Origin: Bermanella marisrubri | GTDB lineage: Bacteria > Pseudomonadota > Gammaproteobacteria > Pseudomonadales > Oceanobacteraceae | Assembly: GCF_012295615.1 (NCBI RefSeq) | Contig: NZ_CP051183.1 | Location: forward strand, 1,205,001-1,269,000 | Reading direction: 5' to 3' | DNA: 64,000 nucleotides | Part shown: positions 20,081 to 29,897 of the stretch, piece by piece | How positions within the stretch are numbered: position 1 is the stretch's first letter | Layout of the letters: each line of letters starts with the position of its first letter | Made by a program: the position numbers and the translations under genes | Notes under the pieces: model-generated | What the model was told of the DNA's origin: nothing | What the model saw: only the letters and a program-made list of their open reading frames with translations | Database searches by the model: none

Positions 20081-20095
20081 GAATTATTTTAATTC
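20081..20095. promoter_or_regulatory. Small palindrome upstream of zwf
   Basis: GAATTA-TTT-TAATTC lies about 28 bp upstream of the zwf start. It may be an operator in the galU/zwf divergent region (a HexR-type site would be expected in this group, but it does not match the HexR consensus I know). Confidence 0.3.
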
Positions 20096-20122
20096 CGAAT
20101 TTTTGACAAGGAGCAGCCATAG

Positions 20123-21586
20123 ATGCGCATGCCAGACGTAACGGAGCCTTTTGAACTGGTGTTATTTGGTGCAAAAGGCGATTTGGCCCACCGAAAACTC
20201 ATTCCTGCTTTATACAACCTGCATGTCGATGGTCGCCTCAGCGAACAGGGAAATATTTGGGCAATCACACGCCCCAATACGGAACAAAGTGCTTATATCG
20301 AGCAAGTAAAAGACTGGGTGCGCAAACTTGGTGCAGAATTCGACGAAAAAACTTGGAAGGCGTTCTCACAGCGAATCAAGTTGGTGGGCGTGGATCTTTA
20401 CAAGGCAGCGGGATACAGCAAGTTAGCGAAAAAACTCAACGCCTCTGGTAACCCTGTGGTCTATTACTGTGCGGTGCACTCGCGGCTGTATCCCGTGATT
20501 TGCGAGCAATTATTTGCCCATAACCTCATCACTGAACATAGTGCCATCGTGCTTGAGAAGCCCATTGGCAACGACTATGAGTCCGGCATGGTGATCAATC
20601 GCCGCGTAGCGGAGTTTTTTGAAGAATCGCAAATTTACCGTATTGACCATTATCTCGGTAAAGAAACTGTGCAGAACCTTTTGGCCTTGCGCTTTGCCAA
20701 CAGTATATTCGAGCATCAATGGAATCAGCGCTATATCGATCACATTCAAATCACCATCAGTGAGACCGTGGGTGTCGAGCAACGCGCGGGTTTTTATGAG
20801 GGCACAGGCGCCTTGCGGGACATGCTGCAAAACCACTTACTTCAACTTTTATGTATGACCGCCATGGAGCCACCGGCGTCTATGGAAGCAGAAAGCGTGC
20901 GGGAAGAGAAAGTAAAAGTCCTAAAAGCCCTCAAACCTATCGTTGGTGCCGATATCAGCGAATGCGTCGTGCGCGGCCAATATGGTGAAGGCATCTCCGA
21001 AGGGGAAATGGTCCCTAAATATAAAGATGAACCCGGCGTGGATACCCATTCCACCACAGAGACATTTGTCGCCCTTAAGGCTCAAATTGATAACTGGCGC
21101 TGGAGCGGCGTACCGTTTTATCTACGTACCGGCAAGCGACTCGCCAAGCGCGCTTGTGAAATCGTGGTGCAGTTTAAAGAGGTGCCACACAGTATTTTTG
21201 AGATGCAGCATAAAAAGACCATGGCCAACAAATTGGTATTCCACCTTCAGCCTGATGAAGGCGTGAGTCTGCAATTATGTGAAAAGCGTGTGGGCAACCA
21301 CATGCAAGTGCGTCCAATGGTATTGAGCCTGAATCAAAGCGACCAAGATAAAAATCGCGTGCCTGAAGCTTACGAACGGTTGCTGGCGGATGCCATCAAT
21401 CGCAACCCAACGTTATTCCTGCGTGAAGATGAACTCATGACCGCATGGCAATGGGTTGACCCCATCCTGAACCACTGGCAGACCAGTGATCAGCGCCCAG
21501 ATACCTATACAGCAGGCAGTTGGGGGCCAGCAGCTTCCACCTTATTGTTAGCGAAAGATGGGCGCTTATGGGAGGAAAATAGCTAA
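20123..21586 (+). CDS. zwf: Glucose-6-phosphate 1-dehydrogenase
   Basis: 487 residues. The NADP-binding motif GAKGDLAHRKL is at 16-26, and the substrate-binding RIDHYLGKE is at about 173-181, both hallmarks of G6PDH. An AAGGAG site lies 9 nt upstream of the ATG. Catalyses the first step of the oxidative pentose phosphate or Entner-Doudoroff route. No pgl or edd follows, unlike common gammaproteobacterial zwf operons. Instead the glucosylglycerate operon begins 186 bp downstream. Confidence 0.96.
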   Translation: MRMPDVTEPFELVLFGAKGDLAHRKLIPALYNLHVDGRLSEQGNIWAITRPNTEQSAYIEQVKDWVRKLGAEFDEKTWKAFSQRIKLVGVDLYKAAGYSKLAKKLNASGNPVVYYCAVHSRLYPVICEQLFAHNLITEHSAIVLEKPIGNDYESGMVINRRVAEFFEESQIYRIDHYLGKETVQNLLALRFANSIFEHQWNQRYIDHIQITISETVGVEQRAGFYEGTGALRDMLQNHLLQLLCMTAMEPPASMEAESVREEKVKVLKALKPIVGADISECVVRGQYGEGISEGEMVPKYKDEPGVDTHSTTETFVALKAQIDNWRWSGVPFYLRTGKRLAKRACEIVVQFKEVPHSIFEMQHKKTMANKLVFHLQPDEGVSLQLCEKRVGNHMQVRPMVLSLNQSDQDKNRVPEAYERLLADAINRNPTLFLREDELMTAWQWVDPILNHWQTSDQRPDTYTAGSWGPAASTLLLAKDGRLWEENS

Positions 21587-21772
21587 GCAATAACAAGCAA
21601 AGCATCTGCTTTGCCTCACTTTGGTTCATAAATTGCAAAACCCTAAGTAGAGCATTGTTAGAAACGAGAAGTACCGCGAGCGACGATTAAAAACTGCACA
21701 GAAAAAGTGCAAACCAATAAAAACCGCTCAAGGCTTCTCTAAAACAGTGCATAGAAACGGACGGGAAGGCCC

Positions 21773-22729
21773 ATGAACCAATTAATGAATAACGCAGAAA
21801 TAGAAGCGTTAATATCCAGCAACCTGTTACCCAAGAATTACCAAGAGGGAATTCGCCGATATCTAATACCACTCGCCCAGTCTATTTGTCAGCACCACGA
21901 ACAGTTTTACAAAGGCAAAACCTGGTATATCGGATTGCAAGGCACACAGGGCAGTGGCAAAAGTACTACCGCCGAATTCTTACGAGCCCTTATAGAGCAA
22001 TACCCATTGTCCGTCACATTGGTGTCCATTGACGACTTTTACCTCACTCACCAAGAACGTACTGAATTATCTGAAAGCGTCCATCCTCTCTTAAAAACCC
22101 GAGGTGTGCCCGGCACACATGATGTGCAACTCGCCATGGATACGCTAACCGGCTTATCGCAAGAAAAAATCACTAACGTGCCGCACTTTGATAAAGCTAT
22201 GGACGATCGCAGCAGCAAAACCTATTGGGAAAAAGTTCATGGTGCGGTTGATATTGTGATATTCGAAGGCTGGTGTGTGGGACTGCCTGCGCAAAGCGAC
22301 AGCGAACTAAAAACCGACGTAAACGAATTAGAAGCCAAAGAAGATACTGATCATCAATGGCGCCAATATGTTAATGAAAAACTAGCGAGTGAGTATCAAG
22401 CATTGTATGCCTTACTTGAAGATCTCATTGTGCTGCAAGCGCCTGACTTTGACTGTGTATACGAGTGGCGCTTGCTGCAAGAAGAAAAACTGAAAAAAGC
22501 GGCTATAGCAGAAAGCCGCAGTTTAGACCGCATTCAAAGCCCTGAACAAATAAAGCGATTTATTAGTCATTATCAGCGCTTAACCGAGCATGGCTTACAA
22601 AATCTAAAAGATTATGCACGCTGGATTTTAAAACTCAATAATCAACACGAGTTTACCGAGCTGGTGGATCAAAAGCCCAAAAAGGTATTGGGTCAATCGC
22701 AACAGGAAAAAGGAGGTGAGCATGAATAG
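21773..22729 (+). CDS. D-glycerate 3-kinase-like kinase (plant GLYK type)
   Basis: 318 residues. P-loop at 57-65 (GTQGSGKST), followed by SIDDFYLT, KTRGVPGTHDVQL, VPHFDKA and IFEGWCVGL. This order matches the plant-type glycerate kinase branch of the PRK/P-loop kinases. It would phosphorylate the glycerate released by glucosylglycerate phosphorolysis to 3-phosphoglycerate. The stop overlaps the next gene, so the operon glyK-gpgP-gpgS-phosphorylase is tightly linked. An ATG four codons in (MNNAE) is an alternative start. Confidence 0.82.
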   Translation: MNQLMNNAEIEALISSNLLPKNYQEGIRRYLIPLAQSICQHHEQFYKGKTWYIGLQGTQGSGKSTTAEFLRALIEQYPLSVTLVSIDDFYLTHQERTELSESVHPLLKTRGVPGTHDVQLAMDTLTGLSQEKITNVPHFDKAMDDRSSKTYWEKVHGAVDIVIFEGWCVGLPAQSDSELKTDVNELEAKEDTDHQWRQYVNEKLASEYQALYALLEDLIVLQAPDFDCVYEWRLLQEEKLKKAAIAESRSLDRIQSPEQIKRFISHYQRLTEHGLQNLKDYARWILKLNNQHEFTELVDQKPKKVLGQSQQEKGGEHE

Positions 22730-23585
22730 CACTCAATTCATTGTCAGCACCGATTTGGATGGCACATTGTTGGACCATCACAGTTATGACTACACTCCAG
22801 CACTTACCGCGATTCAAGCCCTCACCAAACTGCACATTCCCATCATCGTTAATACCAGTAAATCACAAGCAGAAGTCGCATCCATCGTTAACGAATTACG
22901 ACTACGCCCCAGTATTTATATTGTGGAGAATGGATCAGGCTTAGTGTTACCGAACGAATATGTTCGTCGCTTATCAAGCGAATCTTTGAAAGGGATTGAA
23001 AAACGCATCATGGGTGACGAGACCTGTTTGGTCTTTGGTCGCGAACGACAAGACGTCACCGATTTCCTTTATGGTTTACGTGCTGAAAAAGCATGGCAGT
23101 TTAGCGGTTACTCCGATTGGTCTTTACAGCAGATCATGGAGCTTACCGGGCTAGACGAAAGCAAAGCGCGACAGTCTTCTCACAAAGCGTTTTCAGAGCC
23201 ATTCATTTGGCAAGATTCAGAAGCCAAGCTCACAGAGCTAAGGCAAACCTGTTTGGAAGCGGGCTTTAACTTAGTGAAAGGCGGGCGCTTCTATCACTTG
23301 CAAGGCCAGTGCGATAAATCTACACCTTTGCAGTTTATAAAAGAAAACGTCAATGAGTTATTTCCTGAAAAAAGCGATATCAAAATCATCGCACTGGGTG
23401 ATAACCACAACGACATCGCCATGCTGAATTACAGCGATTATCCCATCTGCATTAAATCGCCGGTGAATGACTTCCCAAATTTAAATACTCAACAGCCAAC
23501 ACTGTATAGCGACGAATACGGTCCTGCCGGTTGGCGACAAAAAATCGAATGCTTATTGAATAACCTATCATTATTAGAATCATAA
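22722..23585 (+). CDS. Mannosyl-/glucosyl-3-phosphoglycerate phosphatase (HAD family)
   Basis: About 287 residues. HAD motif I STDLDGTLLD is near the N-terminus, VNTSKS is motif II, and GDNHNDIAML is motif IV, as in the MpgP/YedP branch. The strong site GGAGGT at 22710 favours the ATG at 22722 over the GTG six bases earlier. It should remove phosphate from glucosyl-3-phosphoglycerate made by the next gene to give glucosylglycerate. The start overlaps the end of the kinase gene by 8 nt. Confidence 0.85.
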   Translation: MNSTQFIVSTDLDGTLLDHHSYDYTPALTAIQALTKLHIPIIVNTSKSQAEVASIVNELRLRPSIYIVENGSGLVLPNEYVRRLSSESLKGIEKRIMGDETCLVFGRERQDVTDFLYGLRAEKAWQFSGYSDWSLQQIMELTGLDESKARQSSHKAFSEPFIWQDSEAKLTELRQTCLEAGFNLVKGGRFYHLQGQCDKSTPLQFIKENVNELFPEKSDIKIIALGDNHNDIAMLNYSDYPICIKSPVNDFPNLNTQQPTLYSDEYGPAGWRQKIECLLNNLSLLES

Positions 23586-23594
23586 GAGGCTCCC

Positions 23595-24815
23595 ATGGCT
23601 GACTTTCATCAAAACGGTATCATTACCACACTGCATAATTTGAATCAGCGCCCGCTAGAGGCAATGGAAGACGAGCTGCGAAGCTTTTCTAAAACACGAC
23701 CCATGACACTTGTATTGCCATCACTCTACAGTGAATTAGAAGGCCCAGCGTTGGGGAACATCGTCAATGAACTCAGCAAAGTCGACTACCTAAGCGAAAT
23801 CGTCATTGGTTTAGACCAAGCCACAGAAGAGCAATACAAAAAAGCGTTAGAGTTTTTTCAGCCACTGAATCAAAAATTCAAAGTCTTATGGAACGACGGC
23901 CCACGTTTGCGCGCCATCGACGCAAAACTGCAGGCGGAAGGCTTAGCGCCTATGGAAGCAGGTAAAGGTCGTAACGTCTGGTATTGCTTAGGCTATGTAT
24001 TAGCTTCGGACTCGGCAAAAAGCGTGGCCCTACATGATTGCGATATTCTCACCTATGATCGCAGCCTATTAGCCCGTTTGATATATCCGGTTGCTAATCC
24101 AGCTTTCAATTATGAATTCTGCAAAGGGTTCTACGCACGTGTTGCTAACGACAAAATTCATGGCCGAGTGAGTCGGCTATTAGTAACGCCATTGATCCGC
24201 GCGTTAAAGAAAACCCTAGGACAAAGCGATTACCTAGATTACATCGATAGCTTCCGTTATCCATTGGCAGGGGAGTTTTCATTCAGAACTGATGTAATCA
24301 ATGATATTCGTATACCCAGCGACTGGGGTTTAGAAATCGGTGTACTCAGTGAATTAAATCGAAACTATGCCAATAACCGCTTATGCCAAGCGGATATCGC
24401 TGAAACCTATGACCATAAACACCAAGAGCTCAGTGCGGAAGATGCGGCAAAAGGCTTAAGTAAAATGTCCATCGATATTTCGAAAGCCCTGTTTCGTAAA
24501 CTAGCGACCAATGGTGTGGTGTTCAATACAGAAACCTTCCGCTCTATTAAAGCGACGTATTTCCGTATCGCTTTGGACTTTATCGAAACTTACTACAATG
24601 ATGCCATGATGAACGGTTTAAAACTGGATATTCACGCAGAAGAAAAAGCAGTAGAAATGTTCGCCAAGAATATTCTTACAGCCGGTAAAAACTTCTTAGA
24701 TAACCCAATGGAAAAACCGTTTATCCCCAGTTGGAACCGTGTCACCAGTGCCATGCCCGATGTGCTCGGGGACATTAAAGCGGCCGTCGAAGCGGATATG
24801 AAATCGTATTTATAA
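23595..24815 (+). CDS. gpgS: Glucosyl-3-phosphoglycerate synthase
   Basis: 406 residues of the GT81 retaining glycosyltransferase family. The segments EAGKGRNVWYCLGYVLA (about 121-137) and HDCDILTYDRSLL (147-159, with the metal-binding DxD as D148-C-D150) are typical of GpgS. Transfers glucose from an NDP-glucose to 3-phosphoglycerate. It lies 9 bp after the phosphatase gene and 10 bp before the phosphorylase. This operon order strongly supports glucosylglycerate rather than mannosylglycerate. Confidence 0.9.
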   Translation: MADFHQNGIITTLHNLNQRPLEAMEDELRSFSKTRPMTLVLPSLYSELEGPALGNIVNELSKVDYLSEIVIGLDQATEEQYKKALEFFQPLNQKFKVLWNDGPRLRAIDAKLQAEGLAPMEAGKGRNVWYCLGYVLASDSAKSVALHDCDILTYDRSLLARLIYPVANPAFNYEFCKGFYARVANDKIHGRVSRLLVTPLIRALKKTLGQSDYLDYIDSFRYPLAGEFSFRTDVINDIRIPSDWGLEIGVLSELNRNYANNRLCQADIAETYDHKHQELSAEDAAKGLSKMSIDISKALFRKLATNGVVFNTETFRSIKATYFRIALDFIETYYNDAMMNGLKLDIHAEEKAVEMFAKNILTAGKNFLDNPMEKPFIPSWNRVTSAMPDVLGDIKAAVEADMKSYL

Positions 24816-24825
24816 AGGAAGTGGT

Positions 24826-26556
24826 ATGTCTGCCAGCGAAGAACTCTTTTACAAGGTAAAAGGCCATCTTGATTGTATTTATCCTGACGTGGATACACAG
24901 GCGCTTGCTAGTGATCTCATTTCCATTATGGGGCTGGACGTTAAGCAATATGATGTCGATAGCCATGGCAACCGCTGGGATGAAGAAGACGTATGGGTCA
25001 TCACCTATGGTGATTCCATACAAAAAGAAGACGAAGCGCCATTGCAAACTTTGCGTAAGTTTTGTCATGACCGCCTAGCGGGCATCGTCAATGGCGTGCA
25101 TATTTTACCGTTCTTTCCATACAGTTCTGATGATGGTTTTTCCGTGATCGATTTTTCTCAGGTGAACCAAAGCCTAGGGGACTGGCAAGACATCAGAACT
25201 ATTGCCAAAGAGTTTCACTTAATGGCGGATCTGGTAGTGAATCACTGCTCAAGTCGAAGTCTTTGGTTTGAGAACTTTAAGCAAGATAAATCACCCGGCA
25301 AAGATTACTTCATCACACCAGACGAAGATTTTGATGTAAGCCAAGTGGTGCGTCCACGGATCTCGCCATTGTTGCGGGAAGTACAAACCTTGTCTGGTAA
25401 AAAGAAAGTTTGGTGTACCTTTAGTCACGACCAAGTGGATTTAAATTACGAAAATCCAGAACTGCTAAAAGAAATGGTGAAAACCATTCATTTATATTTA
25501 GAAAACGGAGTGCGTATTTTCCGACTGGATGCCGTCGCATTTTTATGGAAGATCGCCGGTACAAACTGTATTCACTTACCGCAAACCCACGAAATGGTGC
25601 GCCTATTCCGCACGCTCATTGAGCACTACAGTAAAGACGCTATCATCATCACTGAAACCAATGTGCCCAATGCAGAAAACCTATCCTACTTAGGTAACGC
25701 TAACGAAGCCCATGCAGTTTATAACTTTTCATTGCCGCCATTATTAATTCAAGGTTTGCTAAGCGGGCAGTGTCAGCACTTGAAAGAATGGCTCATCGGC
25801 ATGCCTGCACCGCAAATGGGAACCTTCTATTTTAATTTCTTGGCCAGCCACGATGGCATTGGTCTACGTCCAGCAGAAGGCCTGCTGGCGGATGAAGAAA
25901 TCAACGAAATGGTGCACTGCATTAAACGTTTTGGTGGTTTAATTTCCTGGCGCTCTACAGCAGACGGACAAGACCGCCCTTATGAAATGAACATCACCTT
26001 GTACGATGCACTTCAGGGCACGTTAGAAGGACCAGACAAATGGCAAATCCCACGGTTCTTATGTGCCCATGGTGTCATGCTCGCGCTTGAAGGGGTGCCT
26101 GCCATTTATATTCATTCTTTGATGGGCACGCATAATTATCACGAAGGGGTAGAGCACACTAACCACAACCGCACCATTAACCGCTACAAATGGCAGCAGC
26201 CCGATTTAGTGGAAAAATTGGACAACCCCATAACCCATCATCATCAAGTATTTAATCAAATGCTGGCTCTTATGGCCGTGCGCAAAAAACAAAAAGCGTT
26301 TCATCCCAACGCCGAGCAATTCATTTTGCATATTTGCGATCAAGTCTTTGGTTTTTGGCGTCAAAGCATCGACCGCGAACAAAAAATATTTTGCTTGTAT
26401 AACTTTTCCACTGAGCCGCAAACCATTTCGTTGGCAAGCTTAAACTTGCCCGAAGCAGGACCATGGGTGGACCTACTAAGCGATACCCAATACGACAACC
26501 TCTACGGCAGTATTCAACTTCAGCCTTATCAGTTTGTTTGGCTAAGTAACTGCTAA
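24826..26556 (+). CDS. GH13_18 sucrose phosphorylase family enzyme, probably glucosylglycerate phosphorylase
   Basis: 576 residues. The catalytic residues of the GH13 fold are visible: nucleophile D235 in FRLDAVAFLWK, acid/base E277 in IITETNVPN, and transition-state stabiliser D343 in LASHDGIGLRP. The N-terminal YGDSIQ and HILPFFPYSSDDGFSV are typical of the sucrose-phosphorylase subfamily. No signal peptide, so it is cytoplasmic. Because it is co-transcribed with gpgS, its phosphatase and a glycerate kinase, I infer that it cleaves glucosylglycerate with phosphate to glucose-1-P and glycerate. Sucrose or sucrose-6-P phosphorylase activity is the alternative. Confidence 0.85.
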   Translation: MSASEELFYKVKGHLDCIYPDVDTQALASDLISIMGLDVKQYDVDSHGNRWDEEDVWVITYGDSIQKEDEAPLQTLRKFCHDRLAGIVNGVHILPFFPYSSDDGFSVIDFSQVNQSLGDWQDIRTIAKEFHLMADLVVNHCSSRSLWFENFKQDKSPGKDYFITPDEDFDVSQVVRPRISPLLREVQTLSGKKKVWCTFSHDQVDLNYENPELLKEMVKTIHLYLENGVRIFRLDAVAFLWKIAGTNCIHLPQTHEMVRLFRTLIEHYSKDAIIITETNVPNAENLSYLGNANEAHAVYNFSLPPLLIQGLLSGQCQHLKEWLIGMPAPQMGTFYFNFLASHDGIGLRPAEGLLADEEINEMVHCIKRFGGLISWRSTADGQDRPYEMNITLYDALQGTLEGPDKWQIPRFLCAHGVMLALEGVPAIYIHSLMGTHNYHEGVEHTNHNRTINRYKWQQPDLVEKLDNPITHHHQVFNQMLALMAVRKKQKAFHPNAEQFILHICDQVFGFWRQSIDREQKIFCLYNFSTEPQTISLASLNLPEAGPWVDLLSDTQYDNLYGSIQLQPYQFVWLSNC

Positions 26557-26636
26557 AACGTGCCCCCAAATTATACTGCTACACTCAGTAGATAGGGTAG
26601 AGCAATGAATCGGCTGGTGGGGGTAAACAGGGGGAC

Positions 26637-27518
26637 ATGGTTTTAGGGGTGCGAGCAGTAAAGGGGCGCAAATGGATGAGCATCGCTTTGCTGGCTACTT
26701 TGCGGGTTATTGCCTCGTACGCATTCATCAGTACTGCACCTGTCGCACTGGCTTCGTCAGCCATCGAGATTTCCTACGAGCAAGGTTCTCAACAAGAATT
26801 CAGCGGCATCGACGGGTTAAATCTCGAGCAATCTCGCACGGTGCTGGCTTTCCCATTTGCCGATATACAATCCCGCCCGGGCCGCCTTTACGCAGGCTTG
26901 CGCCTCGAACAAAACCAGTTTGAATTATCTGGTACCGCCGATGGTGTGCGCCGCTTTTATTTCGCTTCTTTACCCATACGCTATAACCCACGCCAACGCG
27001 GCAAGGTATCCTATCAATGGCATTTAGAACCCACTTACTACAGTGATGAATCTCTAACTGATCAAAGCCGTTATGAAATACAATTTCATTGGCAGATGCG
27101 CTATCACGTGACATCTCGAGCCTCATGGGTATTGGGTGCCGCGCGAGACAGCGGTTTTGGTGTACGCACTTGGTACCCAAGAATTGGCCTGATTAGCGAA
27201 CCTAAAAAAGGCATCAAGCATCACTGGGTATTCCCCAACTTCTATTCCCGCATTGCCCTCAACCGCAATCACGCCATTCGCTTTCATATCACGCGCGAGG
27301 GCGGTCAGTGGGTGTATTTAAGCGAAGAGGAAACCGAGCAGGTCTTTAGTTACCAGCAATGGGACATCGGCATTCGCTTATTGCGTCGTTCGCCATTGGC
27401 ATTTGATTGGATGATGGGTGCAGGCGTTAAGCAAGCAGGCCAAGCTTCGGTGGCTGGGAATGATGGCGATTTATCCGGCTCCCAATATTTCATTTTAGGC
27501 ATTACCGCACCGCTATAG
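26637..27518 (+). CDS. Outer membrane beta-barrel-like protein, unknown function
   Basis: About 293 residues. After a hydrophobic signal region (MSIALLATLRVIASYAFIST, ending ALAS near residue 40) the protein is rich in alternating aromatic/polar strands and arginines (YAGLRLEQNQFEL, YEIQFHWQMRYHV, WDIGIRLLRRSP). It ends YFILGITAPL, with a weak terminal signature. A start at 26676 (MSIALL) is equally possible. It lies 80 bp after the phosphorylase, on the same strand. I recognise no named family. Confidence 0.55.
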   Translation: MVLGVRAVKGRKWMSIALLATLRVIASYAFISTAPVALASSAIEISYEQGSQQEFSGIDGLNLEQSRTVLAFPFADIQSRPGRLYAGLRLEQNQFELSGTADGVRRFYFASLPIRYNPRQRGKVSYQWHLEPTYYSDESLTDQSRYEIQFHWQMRYHVTSRASWVLGAARDSGFGVRTWYPRIGLISEPKKGIKHHWVFPNFYSRIALNRNHAIRFHITREGGQWVYLSEEETEQVFSYQQWDIGIRLLRRSPLAFDWMMGAGVKQAGQASVAGNDGDLSGSQYFILGITAPL

Positions 27519-27590
27519 TGTTTACAGCCGATTCCTCTTTATTTAGGCGTGTCTTATGGCACAATATCGCCGCCGATTGAGGAGAGATGA

Positions 27591-28283
27591 ATGGAATTTG
27601 TAAAACGCCACTGGGAAATCCCCCTATTTGTTGTATTCGCCATATTGTGTGTCACCTTCCCAGAAGTGGATATCAAGGTTAGCGAGCTATTCTACGAGCC
27701 AGGCGTAGGCTTCCCACTAGATCATGACCCGATCATTCAATTCATTTATGTGGTATTCCGTTACATGCCGCATTTCATCATCCCAATATTTCTACTGATG
27801 CTGGCAGCCCCTTGGTTTATCAAAGCCATGCACGGCACCCGTAAATACACCACGTTTTTGTTGCTGACCCTATTGATTGGCCCCGGCATTATTGTGCACC
27901 CCATCTTAAAAGATAACTGGGATCGCCCACGGCCAGAAAACACACAAAACTTCGGCGGCCAACACGAATTCGCTCCCGCCTTTAAAATGAACGATGTAGA
28001 AGGCAACCACAAAAGTTTTGCCAGCGGCCACGCTGCCATGGGCTTTTGGTTTATTGCCTTCGCATGGGTATTCCGCAAGCGTCGTTTATTCGTAGCAGGG
28101 CTTGTCATCGGCGCCATCGTGAGCATGGGCCGCATCGTACAAGGTGGGCACTTCTTATCAGATATCATCACCGCTGGGTTTATTTGCTACTTCACCTGCC
28201 AAGCCATGTCCTATTGGTTGTTTGGTGATTATCGAATCAAGCGGGAAAAGCTGGCGGATCATTCTGAAGATCTCGACGACTAG
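27591..28283 (+). CDS. PAP2 family membrane phosphatase
   Basis: 230 residues with about five helices. The three phosphatase motifs are present: KDNWDRPRP (KxxxxxxRP), SFASGHAAMGFW (SGH) and GRIVQGGHFLSDI (SRxxxxxHxxxD type, with Gly for Ser). Length and layout fit LpxE/PgpB-like lipid phosphatases acting on the periplasmic side. GAGG lies upstream of the ATG. It is the last core gene before the accessory island. Confidence 0.88.
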   Translation: MEFVKRHWEIPLFVVFAILCVTFPEVDIKVSELFYEPGVGFPLDHDPIIQFIYVVFRYMPHFIIPIFLLMLAAPWFIKAMHGTRKYTTFLLLTLLIGPGIIVHPILKDNWDRPRPENTQNFGGQHEFAPAFKMNDVEGNHKSFASGHAAMGFWFIAFAWVFRKRRLFVAGLVIGAIVSMGRIVQGGHFLSDIITAGFICYFTCQAMSYWLFGDYRIKREKLADHSEDLDD

Positions 28284-28300
28284 CTCAATTAAAAAGACAA

Positions 28301-28331
28301 GCGGCTTTAATCGAAGAATGTTTAAAGCCGC
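28301..28331 (-). terminator. Terminator after the restriction endonuclease gene
   Basis: The arms gcggcttta and taaagccgc enclose a loop of about 12 nt. Read on the minus strand it is followed by ttgtcttttt, so it mainly serves the leftward endonuclease gene. Confidence 0.7.
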
Positions 28332-28340
28332 AAACCCCAC

Positions 28341-29783
28341 CTATCGTTCATTACTTAACATAATAGTTTCAGTTTTTTCATAAAGTGTTTCAGAGGCTTG
28401 ATAGATATTATTTAGACGCCATTGTGTTCGCCTTTTATTTTTGGAAGCGTCCATTTCATTATATTTTGGAGCTGGATCGAGATATATAATTCCGTCATGG
28501 ATTGCTTTTATTAGATTCTCTACAGTTGATCTGAAGCACCAGAGAACCTTGTCTTGAAATACAACACGCTTTAAAAAACCTTCTTCTTTTTCTTCTGCAA
28601 TAGTATTTTCAACGACTTTTGCTGGAACGTAAACAACTTCATTATGTTTTGCCCCCCATTTATTCATTAGGTGTTCAATAGACCATGAGGCTGCAATATC
28701 GCCGTTAGAGTATTCAAGAATGACCTGCATACCATTCATTTGTTTTGAAAATGGGATGCTAGGATCATAGATTTTTCTCGTGATATCTTTTTCTTCTAAG
28801 CCTTTTGTAACCGGGAAGCATATGATTTTCAAGGTTAATTCTGTCTTTGGGTTTATTTTATAGGCTCTGTGAAGGCCTGTAAGTCTATACTCTTCGCCTT
28901 TAAGATAGCCATATTTCTTCATGAAGTTGTTAAAATTTTCATGGTACAAGCCACCATCGGCCTCTGTTGTAATGAGTGATAGTTTGGTTCGGGTAAAACA
29001 CTTCAATTCAATGCCCAAAATATCACCATCATGATTACTATTGGGTATAATCCCTAAAGCATGCTCGAGTGTATACCCGTGCACTTGAGTTCCAGTGAAG
29101 GGGGCTGTTTCCCCTGAACTTAGTAGGCGGCAACCTTTGAGACTCTGATTGGCAATTTTTTGAGAAAGCAGGTTTTTAAGTTTCTCTGTGTTATTGGAAA
29201 CATGTTCAATCTCAAGTAGCTTACAAATTTTAGATCCTTGAAAAAATTTCAGAGTCTTAAAGTCGCTATAGAATTTATCTAATGGATCAACAATCATCAT
29301 TGCTATCGCTACACCATTGTCAGTTGCGCCTAAAACTAGGTAGCGTGGTTTGAGAGCATCGCTTTTTGTGTATTCGACGCTCATCGCCTTTGGCATGTTT
29401 CCATGGATGGTTTGAAACCCTGATAAGCGAGTCTCGGGATATTGGTGATAGGTTATCGCCTTGCATTCTTTAACTTTTTCACGACTGCCGTCGCGTTTTA
29501 GCCAATAGAATTCATTGAATATAGCCTGAGGTATTAATCGTCCTGGATTTGATGCTCTTTTAGTGAGGCTTGTGCTAGCTTCGCGTTCGTCGAAAGTCAT
29601 ATCATATACAGAGTTTAAAGCACTTGTATCATGATGAAAGTAGACTTGATTTTTATCGTTATTATTTTTTGGCAGCTTTTTGATTAGAGCAATCGTACAA
29701 TCATTTGATTTTAATTTATCATGAACATCATTCATGCTCTCTATGTTCAAGAAATCTAAATCACTGAACTCCATTTTACTCAT
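28341..29783 (-). CDS. MvaI/BcnI-family type II restriction endonuclease
   Basis: 480 residues. The C-terminal catalytic domain shows the MvaI/BcnI pattern: GTQVHGYTLEHALGIIPNS, then HDGDILGIELKCF (251-263), in which D254, E259 and K261 form a PD-(D/E)xK centre. The N-terminal part (FNEFYWLKRDGS ... TYHQYPETRLSGF) resembles the extra domain seen in longer members. MvaI cuts CCWGG. The Dcm-like methylase 175 bp away supports the same target, but the specificity is inferred. The gene is visibly A/T-rich against its left neighbours, as expected for acquired DNA. Confidence 0.85.
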   Translation of the reverse strand: MSKMEFSDLDFLNIESMNDVHDKLKSNDCTIALIKKLPKNNNDKNQVYFHHDTSALNSVYDMTFDEREASTSLTKRASNPGRLIPQAIFNEFYWLKRDGSREKVKECKAITYHQYPETRLSGFQTIHGNMPKAMSVEYTKSDALKPRYLVLGATDNGVAIAMMIVDPLDKFYSDFKTLKFFQGSKICKLLEIEHVSNNTEKLKNLLSQKIANQSLKGCRLLSSGETAPFTGTQVHGYTLEHALGIIPNSNHDGDILGIELKCFTRTKLSLITTEADGGLYHENFNNFMKKYGYLKGEEYRLTGLHRAYKINPKTELTLKIICFPVTKGLEEKDITRKIYDPSIPFSKQMNGMQVILEYSNGDIAASWSIEHLMNKWGAKHNEVVYVPAKVVENTIAEEKEEGFLKRVVFQDKVLWCFRSTVENLIKAIHDGIIYLDPAPKYNEMDASKNKRRTQWRLNNIYQASETLYEKTETIMLSNER

Positions 29784-29897
29784 GCTTCCTTAATAAAATA
29801 CTACAATCTACTGATATTTTTATAAGCTTGCAATATTAGACCGTTTTTTGACGATAAAGCGAGAGAGGGGGAGTACACGAGAATAGGGATAATACCC

